Assembly (NCBI RefSeq): GCF_040802235.1
Contig: NC_133169.1
Location: 46,817,034 to 46,881,033, forward strand
Source: Manis javanica
Lineage: Eukaryota; Chordata; Mammalia; Pholidota; Manidae
Direction: 5' to 3'
Length of the DNA stretch: 64,000 nt
Shown: one piece after another, positions 11,135 to 22,730 of the stretch
How the letters are laid out: each line of letters begins with the position of its first letter
Position numbering within the stretch: the stretch's first letter is position 1
Translations under genes and position numbers: made by a program
Notes under the pieces: model-generated
Database searches by the model: none
Told to the model about the DNA's origin: nothing
The model's input: the letters and a program-made list of their open reading frames with translations, nothing else

Positions 11135-12262
11135 AGAAATCTTAGGCTTATTTTTAGTAATTTTCAAGTATACAATACATTATTACTTAACTACACTTAA
11201 TATATCATGTATTAGATCCTAGGAACTTACTCTTCTTACAATTGAGAAGTTATACCCCTTGTTACATTTTGCCATTCTACCCTCCCCTCACTCTGTGGCA
11301 ACCACCATTCTTATCTCCATTTCTTTGAAATCAGCTTTTTTATTTTTAATGTATAATCCACATATACATGACACTATGCAGTATCAGTCTCTCTCTTTCT
11401 GGACTGTTTCACATAGCATAATACTCTCCAAGCTCATACATGTTGCAATTGGCAGGATTTCTTTCACATTTATGACTGAGAAATATTACATTAAATGTAT
11501 ATAAATATATTTTTTTCTTTATTCATGCATATGTGAAGGAAATTTAGGTCATTTCTATATCTTGACTACTGAAAATAATGCTGCATTAAACACAGATGTG
11601 CTGCTATCTTTTCAAGATTCTGTGTTTAACCCCATTTGATACATGCCCAGAAGTGGGATTGCCGCATCATATGGCAGCTCTATTCTTACTAGTTGGAGAA
11701 CTACTATACTGTTTCCCGTGATGCCTGTACAATTTACATTCCAGTTTACACGATTTCCATTTTCTCTGCATCACCATCAACACTTATTGATAAGAGCCAC
11801 CCGAACAGGTGTGATGTAATATCTCATTTTGGTTTTGATTTGCATTTCCCTGATTACTAGTGATATGGAGCCCATTTTTATATATCTACTTGCCATTTTT
11901 TTGTCTTTTTTGGGAAAAAAGTTCTATTTAAGTCTTCTGACCATATTTTGATTGGATTGCTTGCTTTTTTTGTTATTGAGTTACATGAGTGACATATATT
12001 TTTAATATTAACCCCTTGTCAAAGATCTGGACTGAAAACATTCTCCCATTATGTATGCTTTTAATTTTTTGTTTGTTCCATTTGCTGTACAGAATTTTGT
12101 TGGTTTCATATATCCCACATGTTTATTCTTTTGGTGTTTTAGCCAAGTAATCATTGCCGAGGTTGGTACCGAGTGTCTTTCTCCCTAGGTTTTTTCTAGG
12201 AGCTAGGATTTCATCTATAAGCATTTAAGTCTATAATCAATTTCAAGGTAATGTTTGTGTGT
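11135..12262 (-). mobile_element. Old L1, 3' UTR and ORF2 C-terminal part
   Basis: On the minus strand the order from right to left is ORF2 C-terminal region and then 3' UTR. Recognisable pieces (plus-strand reading) are TTTTTCTAGGAGCTAGG, GTTTATTCTTTTGGTGTTTTAGCC, the stretch around TGATATGGAGCCCATTTTTA, and the 3'-UTR stretch TGTATTAGATCCTAGGAACTTA at about 11208. Its truncated 5' end (about 12262) touches the OR fragment that follows. Confidence 0.85.
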
Positions 12263-12265
12263 GGA

Positions 12266-12428
12266 GTTTGGGTTCCAGGCAAGACACCAAAATGATGACC
12301 GTGTTCCCCAGAATGTTAAAGATGTAGAAGAGCAAAATTGTGACAGAAAGGATCCTCCCCAGCTGGGGCTGCTCAGAAAATCCCAGCAGAACAAAGCCCT
12401 TTTCAGAGCTGTTGTTGTATTCCCCCAT
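12266..12428 (-). pseudogene. Olfactory receptor N-terminal stub, family 2
   Basis: From the ATG at 12428 the minus strand reads MGEYNNSSEKGFVLLGFSEQ, then PQLGRILSVTILLFYIFN and ILGNTVIILVSCLEPKLHT. This is the OR N-terminus with an N-glycosylation site, TM1 with its GN motif, and the first intracellular loop. It stops after LHT, just before the family's PMYFFL motif. Within a few bases the sequence becomes old L1 (11135-12262). The remaining five-sixths of the gene is not seen on the far side of that L1. The N-terminus is OR2G-like. It is a broken remnant: an L1-linked rearrangement or deletion removed the rest. Confidence 0.85.
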
Positions 12429-13023
12429 TGTCCTGCAGACTTCAGTTCATCAAAGGGTTTCTTTCTGGGGAAAGGAGGTGACGAGATCGGCCGTGGTGGA
12501 GCAGGGCTGGGGCCAGGTTGGGTGCCTTCCTTCTGTGCCATTCAGCATGTTGACAGGAGCACTTTGCTCAACACACATCTTTTGGTAGGAAATGCCTTCC
12601 GCTTCTGCTTCCTTGAAGCAGATTTCAGATTTCACTCTTTCTAATGGGACCCACTAGAGCACAAACACCACCACAGTGTCCTCTTGTTTCCACCCACGAC
12701 CCAAGAGGATATCACCCTCCCCTCATTATTCCTCTACAGAGGTACCTTTGCAGACTTACTGATGCTCATTTGTGAGACTCTCTGCTATCGGTTTTGGTTT
12801 GATATTCTTAGAAGAGTCTCGCATCATGCACTTTTAAACTATACAATGGTGCAAAAATATGGAGGAGGCATTAGGAAAAATAACAAGTGTGCATGGAGAC
12901 AAAGTAGGTGAGAGGTTGGTAGGATGGTGGACCTCCAGCACGAAGAGGAGCTTTGAGGTGATGTGCAGAGAAAGAAAGTGTTGATGAGGTCGCCTCGTGG
13001 GCAGAGGGCAGAGGGCAGATGTG

Positions 13024-13056
13024 AATCAAATCAAATCAAATCAAATCAAATCAAAT
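13024..13056. repeat. (AAATC)n pentanucleotide repeat
   Basis: Six to seven perfect copies of a five-base unit. Confidence 0.97.
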
Positions 13057-13284
13057 GTGGATGTCACTTACTGATTTGGGTGCTGACATTCAGTTCAAGC
13101 AGAGTTTTAGCTGCTAACATTTTAGCTAAATACCCAGGCAGCAATTGCACATATTATTCCATGGTTTCTTTTCACGTCCCACCTCCTTCTCTTTTTCTCT
13201 CTCTTTTCCCGTTATTTTTGATATGTCTTGATTATGGTAGCTTATGAGACTTTAGGGATGAATTAGAGAAGGAGCTTGTTTTAG

Positions 13285-13311
13285 CTCTCTCTCTCTCTCT
13301 CTCTCTCTCTC
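13285..13311. repeat. (CT)n microsatellite
   Basis: About 13 CT units. Confidence 0.97.
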
Positions 13312-14324
13312 GTAGGTATTTCCAGTTGAAACAAGCACTTCACACCTTTTCCTTTTAAGACCCAATGTTGATTAACTTTTGAAATATTTTAATGCTGCTT
13401 ATAGTCACCTAATATTTATTACTTTTGTTTGAAAATTTGTTCTGAACACATCACATTTTAGTATATAATATTTGAAAAATAAAGAAAACATAACTATAAA
13501 AAACTGTGTTTTCTTACAATAGCTTCATTCAAGTATGATCCCTGTGAACTCCTTAGTGTACTAGGAAAAACAGCTTAGTGATGATAAAAGCTTTCGTCTC
13601 CACATTCTTCAGTTATCTTTCATACTTCTAACAACAATTCACATCTCTATATTTATTATTTATAATGAATACAAACATTAAATTGGCAGTCATCAAAATA
13701 TACTATAGTCATTTCTTAAATAAATACTTATTTTTTTTCATTTTTGATCCCTATGTACTGTGTATACTTACTGTGCACACCTAACCTTGTTCTTTATTAG
13801 TTATCCTATGCTAAAAGCTTTAAAAAATCAGGAAAAGTTATCTTATTTTCAAAAACTGCATCCATTTCCATCACATGGCAAATGTTACTTAACAATTGTT
13901 TCATTACATGTCATTAAAGTTGGTTAGAGTTTATTACTATTACTGTTAGAATTGAAAAAAACTTAGCATGTATTTACTTATACTTGTATCTATTTACTTT
14001 AAAGATTCCCAGAAATAGAATTAGTTATCAATTATAAGAAAATTAATATAGTTCAAAAATCTTATACATATAGTACAATAAACGCTCTTTCCTGGAGCGT
14101 TTGAAAGATGACATCAGCTCACCATGAACAAATTTAATTTTATTAATTTTACATACTACTGCCACTTGTGAAAATCATTATTTTAGTATTTATTTTAACT
14201 AGAGGTAATCTGTTACTTGCATGCATTAAATTTTGCTTTACCTATTCTTATATTTTGCCCTTTGAAATTGATACATAAACTGGCCTATTGATGCAGCTAG
14301 CAACAGAGCTCCTCTTTTCTTTTT

Positions 14325-14670
14325 CACACAAATATTTTATTTGACAATATTCAAAGTTAATATTGAAGTGATCTTGTCAAATGTCAAACCAAAAACACAG
14401 CAGAATGTGTAAAAGGAAAGAGCCTGGAGAGGAGGTGTTGGAGCTAAGAGGGCAGCATCGTCCAAAGGGGACCAGCACCCCAGTAATGGCCAGGGGTGAG
14501 GAGAGAACAATGAGCAAGACAGTGGGATGAACAGCTGGAGTGCGTTCAAAAAGCAGCAGGGACGGAGAAACCGGGCAAGAGTCCCCAATGCCTGCAACAC
14601 CTGAGAACTGTTGTTATAAAACAGGTCTGAATCATGAAACAATGCTAAACCTTGATTTACGACCAAAAAA
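14325..14670 (-). other. Possible retrocopied transcript 3' end
   Basis: Read on the minus strand, this 340-base stretch is more GC-rich than its surroundings and ends with GTCAAATAAAATATTTGTG and then an A-rich AAAAAGAAAAGAGG. That is the pattern of an mRNA 3' UTR with a polyadenylation signal and a worn tail. A 109-codon open frame crosses it but matches nothing I know. A processed pseudogene is possible; parent gene unknown. Confidence 0.3.
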
Positions 14671-15460
14671 AATATTAATAAAGCAGTTTAACCAAGAGAG
14701 AACTTCATGAGGCTGAAAAACAAGAATTCAGAGATGTGATGACCAGTCCAGAGGTGGTGAGGATCAGACAACAGAAATACGTGAAATCGGGAATCGACCT
14801 GAGTCAGAAAGAATCTGAGGAAAATCATAGAGATTAAACTCACGGTTTGTATGGGGAAGTAAACTGATGTCTAAAGTGAATGAATACCTTGTCAAAGATG
14901 AAGGTATTTGAAGATACAGTAATAAACATTAAGAAATATTAAATTAAGATTGGATGATGTGGAAGAGAAATGGTTCAGAAAGGATTTATTCTTTCTTATG
15001 ATAATTCTAATAGACACTAGAGACAAAGGATATTTTACTATTCATAAAGTAGATTCTATACTCTATAAAAGGATTGTTAAAAGATAACCAAACAAATATA
15101 CAAATTTTGCAAAAATGAAGAAAAATAAAGCCCATAATAAAGACTTTTTAAAATAAAAATATGAAAAGAATATAAAAATATAAAATTCAAGAAAAAATAG
15201 TGTAAACTTATTGGACATGTCAAGTCATATCCTAGGGTTTAACACACTTATTAAAAGAGAAAGATTTCTAGTCTCTCTGACAATCTCTATCCCCAGATAA
15301 ACTGGCCTGCTTCTTCAAGTCAATAAGATCTTCACTATTTGATTAATAGAGACTTCTTTGACAATGTACTTTACTTTTATTAACAATAGTAATCACTCCT
15401 CACATATTTTACAATGATTGTTTATTGTCAGTCTCCAAAATAAAACATAAATCCAGGGGT
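14671..15460. other. AT-rich spacer
   Basis: Nothing recognised; A-rich between 15060 and 15220. Confidence 0.5.
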
Positions 15461-15464
15461 TGTG

Positions 15465-15560
15465 ACTTCTTCCCATTTTATCACTGGTGCCTCCCCAGTG
15501 CCTAGCACAGTGCCTGTGACACTGCAGATGTTCAAAACAAATGTTTGCTTAAGGAATACA
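15465..15560 (+). repeat. L2/MIR-type ancient repeat 3' end
   Basis: Contains CCCCAGTGCCTAGCACAGTG followed by CCTGTGACACTGCAGATG and AAACAAATGTTTGCTTAAGG. This matches the well-known L2/MIR 3' end (CCTAGCACAGTGCCTGGCACATAGTAGG type). Confidence 0.7.
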
Positions 15561-15564
15561 CTAC

Positions 15565-17570
15565 ACTGTTTAGAAGTCACATCAGCAAGACGGTAGAAAA
15601 ACTGATCCCCAGCTTTAGTCTCCCTCATGAAAATATGGATCAGCTACTATCCACAGACAAGAACACCTTTGTAGAAAATCTAAAACGTTGGGTTGAGTCT
15701 GAAGCATCCAATGGAGCAGAAAAACTGAAATAACCCACATTAGATGAAGAGTAGGGGGCGTGGCTTCACATTACCTGGGGTAAGTGGCTTCATGTGAACC
15801 GCATTAACCCTCCCCCCAGGCAAGCACACCTACACTGTGGCTCCCCTGTGGGGAGAAGAGAGTTCCAGGCAGGCACTGGGCCTCCCAGAACTCTGGAGCA
15901 CTGCCCCAGGGGCCCGTGTCTTCCCACGTCATGGGGGACCCTGACTGGGGAAGGGGCAGTGATCACAACCTTGGCCCATCTGGGAGATATGGGGGTGAGG
16001 CTCACCAAGTGCACAGATTTTGGTCACAGTACTGTGTCCTCGTTGGACGCTCCACCTGGGTAGCCAGTTCAGCAGAAACTTCACCGTCCCTGGAGGGAAA
16101 CTGCAGCCCCGCACGGCCCGTGAGCACAGTCAGTGGTTCTGTCGGGCTGAGGTCCCCAGCCCTGGGTCCACTCCTCCGCTGGGGCCAAGACTGTGACCTC
16201 ACCCTACTGCATACAAAGGCAGCCTGTAGCCCCACCAGATGTGGGGTATAGCCTGATGCCCCATCTTGCCTGGAACCACAGTAGGTGACCCTGCCCAGCC
16301 CAGCACAGGCATCAGGCTTGCCTGACGGTGGAGTCTGTCTGCAGTCTCTCTGAAAGCAGAGTCCAGCCAGTGATGCCACTTGGGAGTGGAGGGGAGCCCG
16401 CATCTCCACTCAACCAGGGTGAGGCTCAGCAGGACCACAGAATTCAGCCTGCAGTTCCATCCACCTGCAGAACCGTGTGACTGGCACTGCCTGTAAGGAG
16501 TCACAGCCTATACCCCTAGCTGACCAGGAAGGCCAGCCATCCCTACGTCTCACTGCAGAACCCATCCAGCCGACCTGCCCCAGTGGGCCCCAGCACAGGT
16601 CTTAGATGGCCTCAGAGTGCAGGCACTGGCCATGCCTGAGCATAGTCTTCAGCAGAACTCCCCCACTTCCCTGCGTATGATCCAAGCTGGCCTGGCAGGA
16701 ACACCAGCTTGGGACGACTGGGAAAAGTCTTTCTTCACCAAAGTGAATGGGTAAGGAAAGGGAAAGATGATCACTTCCTCAAACATGCAGACATCAGCAT
16801 AAGGGTGCCAGGGTCCCAAAGGTGATGGGGAACATGTCATCACTGAAAGCTAATAAAGCTCAAATGACTTACCCTAAAGAAAGGGAGATTTATGAACTGA
16901 CAGATAACTCAGAATGGCTATTTTAAGTAAGTTCCGTAAGATACATAAAACCTAGATGTACAGCTAAATAAAATTAGGAAAACAATACATGAAATAAATG
17001 TGATGTTCAACAAGGAAAAGGAACTATTGACAAAAACAAAAATCTTGTAGCTGAAGAATACAATAATTGATCAGAAAATCCAAATAGTGACCTTCAAGAT
17101 AAGACTTGATTACAAAGAAGAACAAATCAGTGAACTTGAAAACAGTCATTTGAAATTATCCATTCAGAGGACTAAAAAGAAAAAAGAGTGAAAACTGTGA
17201 AGAAATCCTACAGGACTTGTGAGACACCATCAATGCTCTGTATGAGTGTCGTGGGAGTCCCAGAAAGAGAAAGAAAAAGTCTAAAGAAACAATAACCAAA
17301 AAACTCATAAATTTGAGTAGGAAAATGGACATCCAGGGACATGAAGCTGGAAGATTCTCAGAGATTTAACCCTGAGAGGTCTTCCCTGAGATGTAGGTAA
17401 TCAAAGCGTGAGAAGACAAAGACAAAGAAAAACTGTAAAGCAACGAGAGAAAAGAAACATGACCTCGAGGGAATCCCCATAAGACTCTCCCCACATCTCT
17501 CAGCAGGGGCCTCGCAGGCCAGGAAGAGCTAGTGATGGAGTCGAACTGCTGAGAGGATCCGCTGGTGCTC
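15565..17570 (+). mobile_element. Old L1: 5' UTR-like region and ORF1 remnant
   Basis: From about 16850 to 17550 the plus strand matches old L1 ORF1: TGACTTACCCTAAAGAAAGG, AATCAGTGAACTTGAAAACA, TCATTTGAAATTATCCATTC, GGACTTGTGAGACACCATCA, GTGGGAGTCCCAGAAAGAGA (the RRM GVPE region), then CCCCATAAGACTCTC and CAGGCCAGGAAG (the LQARREW region). Stops and shifts are frequent. The GC-rich 15740-16830 stretch before it is probably this element's 5' UTR, starting near AGCAAGACGGTAGAAAAACT. No ORF2 follows, so the element is cut at about 17570. Confidence 0.7.
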
Positions 17571-19639
17571 AACCACCCAGTATCTCTCTCTCTCTGTTCC
17601 TCTCCCCAACCACCTCTCTCTCACACACATACAATGTTTCCTAATACTAAAGAAAAAAGGAAGACTCGATATAAATTTATATTTGCCACTCTTAGTGCTT
17701 ACAAAAGTTTAAGCACTAAAACAGAGCTTGCATGAAGTTCTGTATATTGCTTTGAATACATGGGGATATGTTTTTATGTCTTATTTTGTGCCTGTGTCTG
17801 TGTTCAAGTAGGTGAAGTGTTGCCTTACTTCGTAGCTGCATTTTCTTGTGTTTGTCTTTAAGATATGTTCAATTTGATTTAAATAGAATTTGTAAAAATA
17901 AACATTCTGATCTGTACCTACTTTATGTTTTGTATGATGTCAAGCCCATGTCATTTGCTCAGGGTAAAATTTAAATCACCATGCTTGAAATAACTTCAGT
18001 CTCTACATCCCAGCATTCCAAGCTTTCGCCTCCTCTCACCCGTTCATGAGCTGCTTGTTCCTCTACAGGATGACAGAATCAGAAGAGGAGCCACTCAAGA
18101 TGCCCAAAGTAGCTTTCTCTGCCATCCCTTTGGTGTTACCCCACTAACTCACTTTAGTGGGCCAGGCAGACGTCCATCATGCACTAGGCACTGAGAGCAG
18201 CACCGGAGATGCGGCGATGATCAAGATTAGATGTAGCGACAATGAAATTTTAAACATTTTGCTACAGCAAATAATTTTCTGAATGATGTCATGGCTTTCT
18301 TCAGAGTATAAACATATTAGGCATAAAAGGAATGGTTTTAGTATTGTGTTCGATTCTCCAGCTTTTGGAAAAAATTTTTATCCATTAAAATCAATCAACT
18401 GGTATAAAATCATACAACTTTCTAATATCTTTAGTTTACCAAAGTCTGCTGTTTAAAATGAAGGATTATTGTGGGCCACTCTATTTGACAGGAATCTACC
18501 TCATCAGATAATTTAGATGAACTTTAGATGAGAAAGTTATGTGGACACTGCTACATGCAATTTCCTGTGAATCTTTCCTTAAACAATTACAATTCCAATA
18601 GCTTATTTTGGAATACCTGATATTAGAGGTGATCCCAGCCTCTACTTGGATGGCTCCTTTTGTCTTAGCATTCTTGTGTGATAACCAGTTATAAATCTTG
18701 GATAATATGCATAGACAAATTGAAATTACTGGGTAAAATAATGCAAAAATGCCAACTGAGGCAGAAAATGGAGCAGATGCTCTACCTTCGTAATGTGAGA
18801 GAGTTCAAATTCTTGACCTGAATTCAATTTAGAAGGGTAAAACCTATAGAGTGACTGTGATCTATATTCTGAGTCTAAAACAGTGAGTAAAACTGAGGAA
18901 ATGGAGGAGGACAAGGTCTCTCATAGGGACAATGTTCCTGGATTCAGGGCATGCCTTGTTTATGCTGGTGACACCACAGCGACTGTGATCCCAATCCACC
19001 AATTAAACTTGGAGAGATTCTTTCAGTGGAGATTTATGTCCTCAGGTCACTTCCTCTAGGAAAAACGCCTTGTCATCCAATTGACCTTAAGTACTCAAAG
19101 CAGAATTCTAATTAATATATTCATGCCTATATATGTAATTGTATTAACTTTCATTACCTAATTTTTAAACGTTTCATAAAAATCACATTTATTAATTCCT
19201 CCAAAAATTTTGTTGAAGTGGGAAATTAAAAGCTGAACTTTATTTATTGAATAAATTAAGAGAATAAACCAAAATGGAAAGCTGATATTTTGGAGCAAGA
19301 AAGAAAAATCAAGGTCAGATGAAGAAAATAAAACTCCAAAAACATTAAAAGTCATATTGAGTTAGTTCTTGAAAAAGGTTTTATTTATTTTGTGAGGGAA
19401 TATGGTATTATTTTATTTTCTCTAAGTAGATGAAAAACCCCTTTAGAAGTCTTTTAAAATGCAGAATTAGTATAAGTATCTTCATAGAATAACTATTACC
19501 CATCAGAGTCATGATTTCTGTGGAAATTTTAAATGAATATATTTATATGTATGTGTTTATAATCAAATGTATTGATCCTTTCTTAAAAGGGGAAGGGACA
19601 GTTACAGACTTCTTTTTTATATACTATATATCTTACTAT
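17571..19639. other. Intergenic, nothing recognised
   Basis: No gene, RNA or confident repeat. A slightly GC-richer patch at 18000-18240 has no recognised match. Confidence 0.5.
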
Positions 19640-19990
19640 AGTGATAAATTAACACATAATACATAATTTACCATTTAACCATTTTTAATTGTACAATTCA
19701 GTGGCACTAACTATACTCACACTGCTGGGCCACCACCACCAGCTCATCACATCCAGCAAAGCTAGAATTATGCCCACTGAACACTAATGCTCCGCTATCG
19801 TCTCCTCCAAGTGTCCAGTATCTGTCATTCTCTTTCTTGTTTCTATGATTCAACTATCTCATATTGTGGCTTATACAGTGTTCACTGTACTATTTCTGTC
19901 ATGCCTCACTGAGCATGATGTCATCAAGGTTCATCCACGTTGTGCCATTTGTCTACTAAACACTTATTACTTCTCATGGTGCAGAAAGAT
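19640..19990 (-). mobile_element. Old L1 3'-UTR fragment
   Basis: Plus-strand reading ATTTACCATTTAACCATTTT, then TGTACAATTCAGTGGCACTA and GGTTCATCCACGTTGTGCCA. This is the reverse complement of an L1M-type 3' end. Confidence 0.8.
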
Positions 19991-20299
19991 GTAGCCTTAG
20001 TCAGGCTCTGGTTTTCATAAACACAACACTTTGTATTTAGCCTGTCCATTCACATGGTCTTCACAGGTGAGAAGCACCTGGCTCTATATTTCTATTATGA
20101 ACATTGATTTCTAAATATCAATGACTGGCCAAGGATGACTGGTCCCATTCATAAACTTCAAATGAATGATGGCTCCTTTACATTTAAGGCAATTTTGCTA
20201 TTTTAGTGATGGTACTAATTTGCATGACAAAAATTAGAACTTGCTCTATAAAATATAACATTCATCATATATTTTGTGGTATATTTTTATCTTGGCTCT
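19991..20299. other. Short spacer between L1 pieces
   Basis: Nothing recognised in these roughly 300 bases. Confidence 0.4.
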
Positions 20300-21055
20300 G
20301 AACTTTTTTTCAAGCTTTATTTAGATAAAATTGATATATAACATTGTGTAAATCTAAGGTGTAAATGTAAATATTTGATACATACATATTAATAGATACA
20401 TGCACATCAAAATGATCACAATAGAATTAGTTAACACCTCCACAACCTCACATTCTTATTTCTTCTGTGTTGAGAACATTTAAGATCTACTCTTAGCAAC
20501 TTTCAAATATTTAATATGCTATTTGTAATTAGAGTCACCATACTGTGCATTAGCATCAGAACTTATTTATCTTATGACTGGAAGTTCATATCCTAACTGT
20601 TATTCCCTGTTTACCTCACCCCACAGTCTCTGTTAACTACCATTCTACTCTGTTTCTGTGAATCATGTGGTAATTGTCTTTCTTTTCAGCTTATTTCACT
20701 TAGCACAATACTGCCAAGGTCCATTCATGTTGTCATAGATGGCAGACTGTCTTACAGCTGGTAACATTCCAGTGCATTTATTTATAGCATATCTACCTTA
20801 TGCCTTATCCACTGATATGTTGATGGACACTTAGGTTGACTCCATATCTTGAATATTGTAAATAAAACTGCAATAAACATGATAGTACAGATACCTCTTT
20901 CATATCCTCTTTTCATTGATTTTGAATACATACCCAGAAGTGGGATCAATGGATCACATACTGTTCCCAAAATGGTTATGCCAATTCTCATCCCAACCAA
21001 CAGTGCACAAGGGTTCTTTCTCCTCCACATCCTTCCTAACACTTATCACTTACCT

Positions 21056-21180
21056 TGTTACTGAAGTATAGCTGATATACAAATTGGTTTTAAGTATGCA
21101 ATGTAGTGATTCAAGAGTTATCTACAGTTACTATCTGTCAATACAGAATGATGCTACAGATCTACTGACTATATTCTTAT
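21056..21180 (-). mobile_element. L1 3' end nested in older L1
   Basis: TTACTGAAGTATAGCTGATATAC through TGACTATATTCTTATT (broken here into two quoted parts) is the same 3'-UTR type as at 4534. It sits between two parts of the old ORF2, the second resuming at GGTGATAGCCATTCTAACAG. The target-site repeat was not resolved. Confidence 0.7.
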
Positions 21181-21461
21181 TTTCTTGGTGATAGCCATTC
21201 TAACAGATGTGATGTGATATTGTGGTTTTAATTTGCATCTCTCTGTTATTAGTGATGTTGAGTTTCTTCTCGTGTGCCTTTTACCATTTGTATGTCTACT
21301 TTGGAAAAAAAAATGTTCCGTTTCTTTGCCCATTTTTTTTGGTATAGAGTTTTATGAGTTCTTTATATATTCTGGATATTAATCCCTTATTAGATATGAT
21401 TTGCAAATATTTTACCCATTCCATAGGTTGCCTTTTCATTTTTTAATTGATGGTTACCTTT

Positions 21462-21778
21462 TTAAAAATTGAGGTATATACAATAAATGTACATATATTA
21501 GTGTCCAGCTTGATAAACTTGGACATATGTATGCACTCACATAAATCATCACCCAGATCAAGATAACAAACATTCTCACTAAATTTCCCCCTTCATCTAT
21601 TAAGCTACACTCACCTCCCTTCCCTATGGCAGCCACCAATCTGTTTTCTGTTTCTATGAGCCATTTCTGTATATTGGTTCATTTGTTTTATTTTGTTTTT
21701 ATATTTCACATATATATGAAATCATATGGCATTTGATTTTAACTTATTTCACTTAATATATTGCCATTTAGGACCATG
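21462..21778 (-). mobile_element. L1 3' end nested in older L1, with target-site duplication
   Basis: About 317 bases of L1M-type 3' UTR (plus-strand AATTGAGGTATATACAATAA, GACATATGTATGCACTCACA). It is flanked by TTGATGGTTACCTTT (21447-21461) and TTGATGATTACCTTT (21779-21793), which match at 14 of 15 positions. The host ORF2 resumes directly after. The insertion is 5'-truncated, as is usual for L1. Confidence 0.85.
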
Positions 21779-22730
21779 TTGATGATTACCTTTGTTGTGC
21801 ATGATCTTTTATAGTTTGATGTACTCCCACTTGTTAATTTTGCTTTGCTGACTTGTTTTCTGTCAAATCTAAAAACCAATGCCAAAAATAATGGCAATGA
21901 GCTTTCCCCATATGTTTTATTTTAGGGGTTTTATGGTTTCAAGTATTGTGTTCAATGCTAATCTATTTTGAATCCATTTTTGTGTGTAGTATAAAACAGC
22001 AGTCCAGCTTCATTTTTTTGCATGTGACTGTCCAGTTTTACCAATACCATTTATTGAAAAGACTATGCTTTCCCTGTGTGAATTCTTGGAATCTTTGTCA
22101 CAATTCATAGGCCAAATGGGAGTAGTTTTATAAATGGAATCCTTATTTCTTTATTCCATTGATTTGTGTCTCATTGTTATTCCATGACCACATTATTTGA
22201 ATGCTACAGCTTTGTAAGATATTTTGAAATCAGGAAGTGTGAAGCCTCCAGCTTCTTTCTTCTTTCCTTGGATGGCTGTGGGTATTTAAGGTCTTTTGAG
22301 GTTCTATACAAATTTTAGCATTTGGTTTTCTATTTCTTTGAAAAATCCATTTGAATTTTTATAGGGATTGCATTTAAATTCTAAATCTCCTTGATAGTCT
22401 GTACATTTTAAAAATATTAATTGCTCTAATTTAAGCACAGAATATCTTTCCATTTACATCTACTTCAATTTATTTCATAATTGTCTTAGGATTTAAAGTG
22501 CAGATCTTTCCCTTTATTTGTTCAATTAATACCTCACTGTGTTATTATTTTTAATGCTATTGTAAATGGGATTACTTTCACAATTTTTTATCTGGTACTC
22601 TGTTGATTATTTATATGAGTGACACATTTTTGTATATTGATTTTTATTATTCTGCAATTTTACCTAACTTGTTAGTTTTAAGTATTTTTGGTGCTGTTTA
22701 GATTTTTCTGTATTGTATAGTTTAATATGA

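Larger units (their letters stand above)
12429..14320. other. Intergenic with two microsatellites
   Basis: No gene recognised. Two simple repeats are listed separately. Much of 13330-14320 is AT-rich and featureless. Confidence 0.5.
20300..22730 (-). mobile_element. Old L1, 3' UTR and ORF2, with two nested L1 insertions
   Basis: On the minus strand this runs from mid-ORF2 (near 22730, reverse-transcriptase region) to the 3' UTR (TTTAGATAAAATTGATATATA at about 20320). ORF2 C-terminal blocks are visible at 20780-21040 (minus-strand AVLFTIFKIWSQPKCPSTYQW, in the usual place). The ORF2 sequence is interrupted at 21056-21180 and at 21462-21778 by other L1 3' ends, listed below. With those removed, ORF2 is roughly collinear. 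Confidence 0.88.

Noticed and set aside
13024-13056. CRISPR-like array
   Set aside because: It is a simple five-base tandem repeat without spacers, in a mammalian genome.
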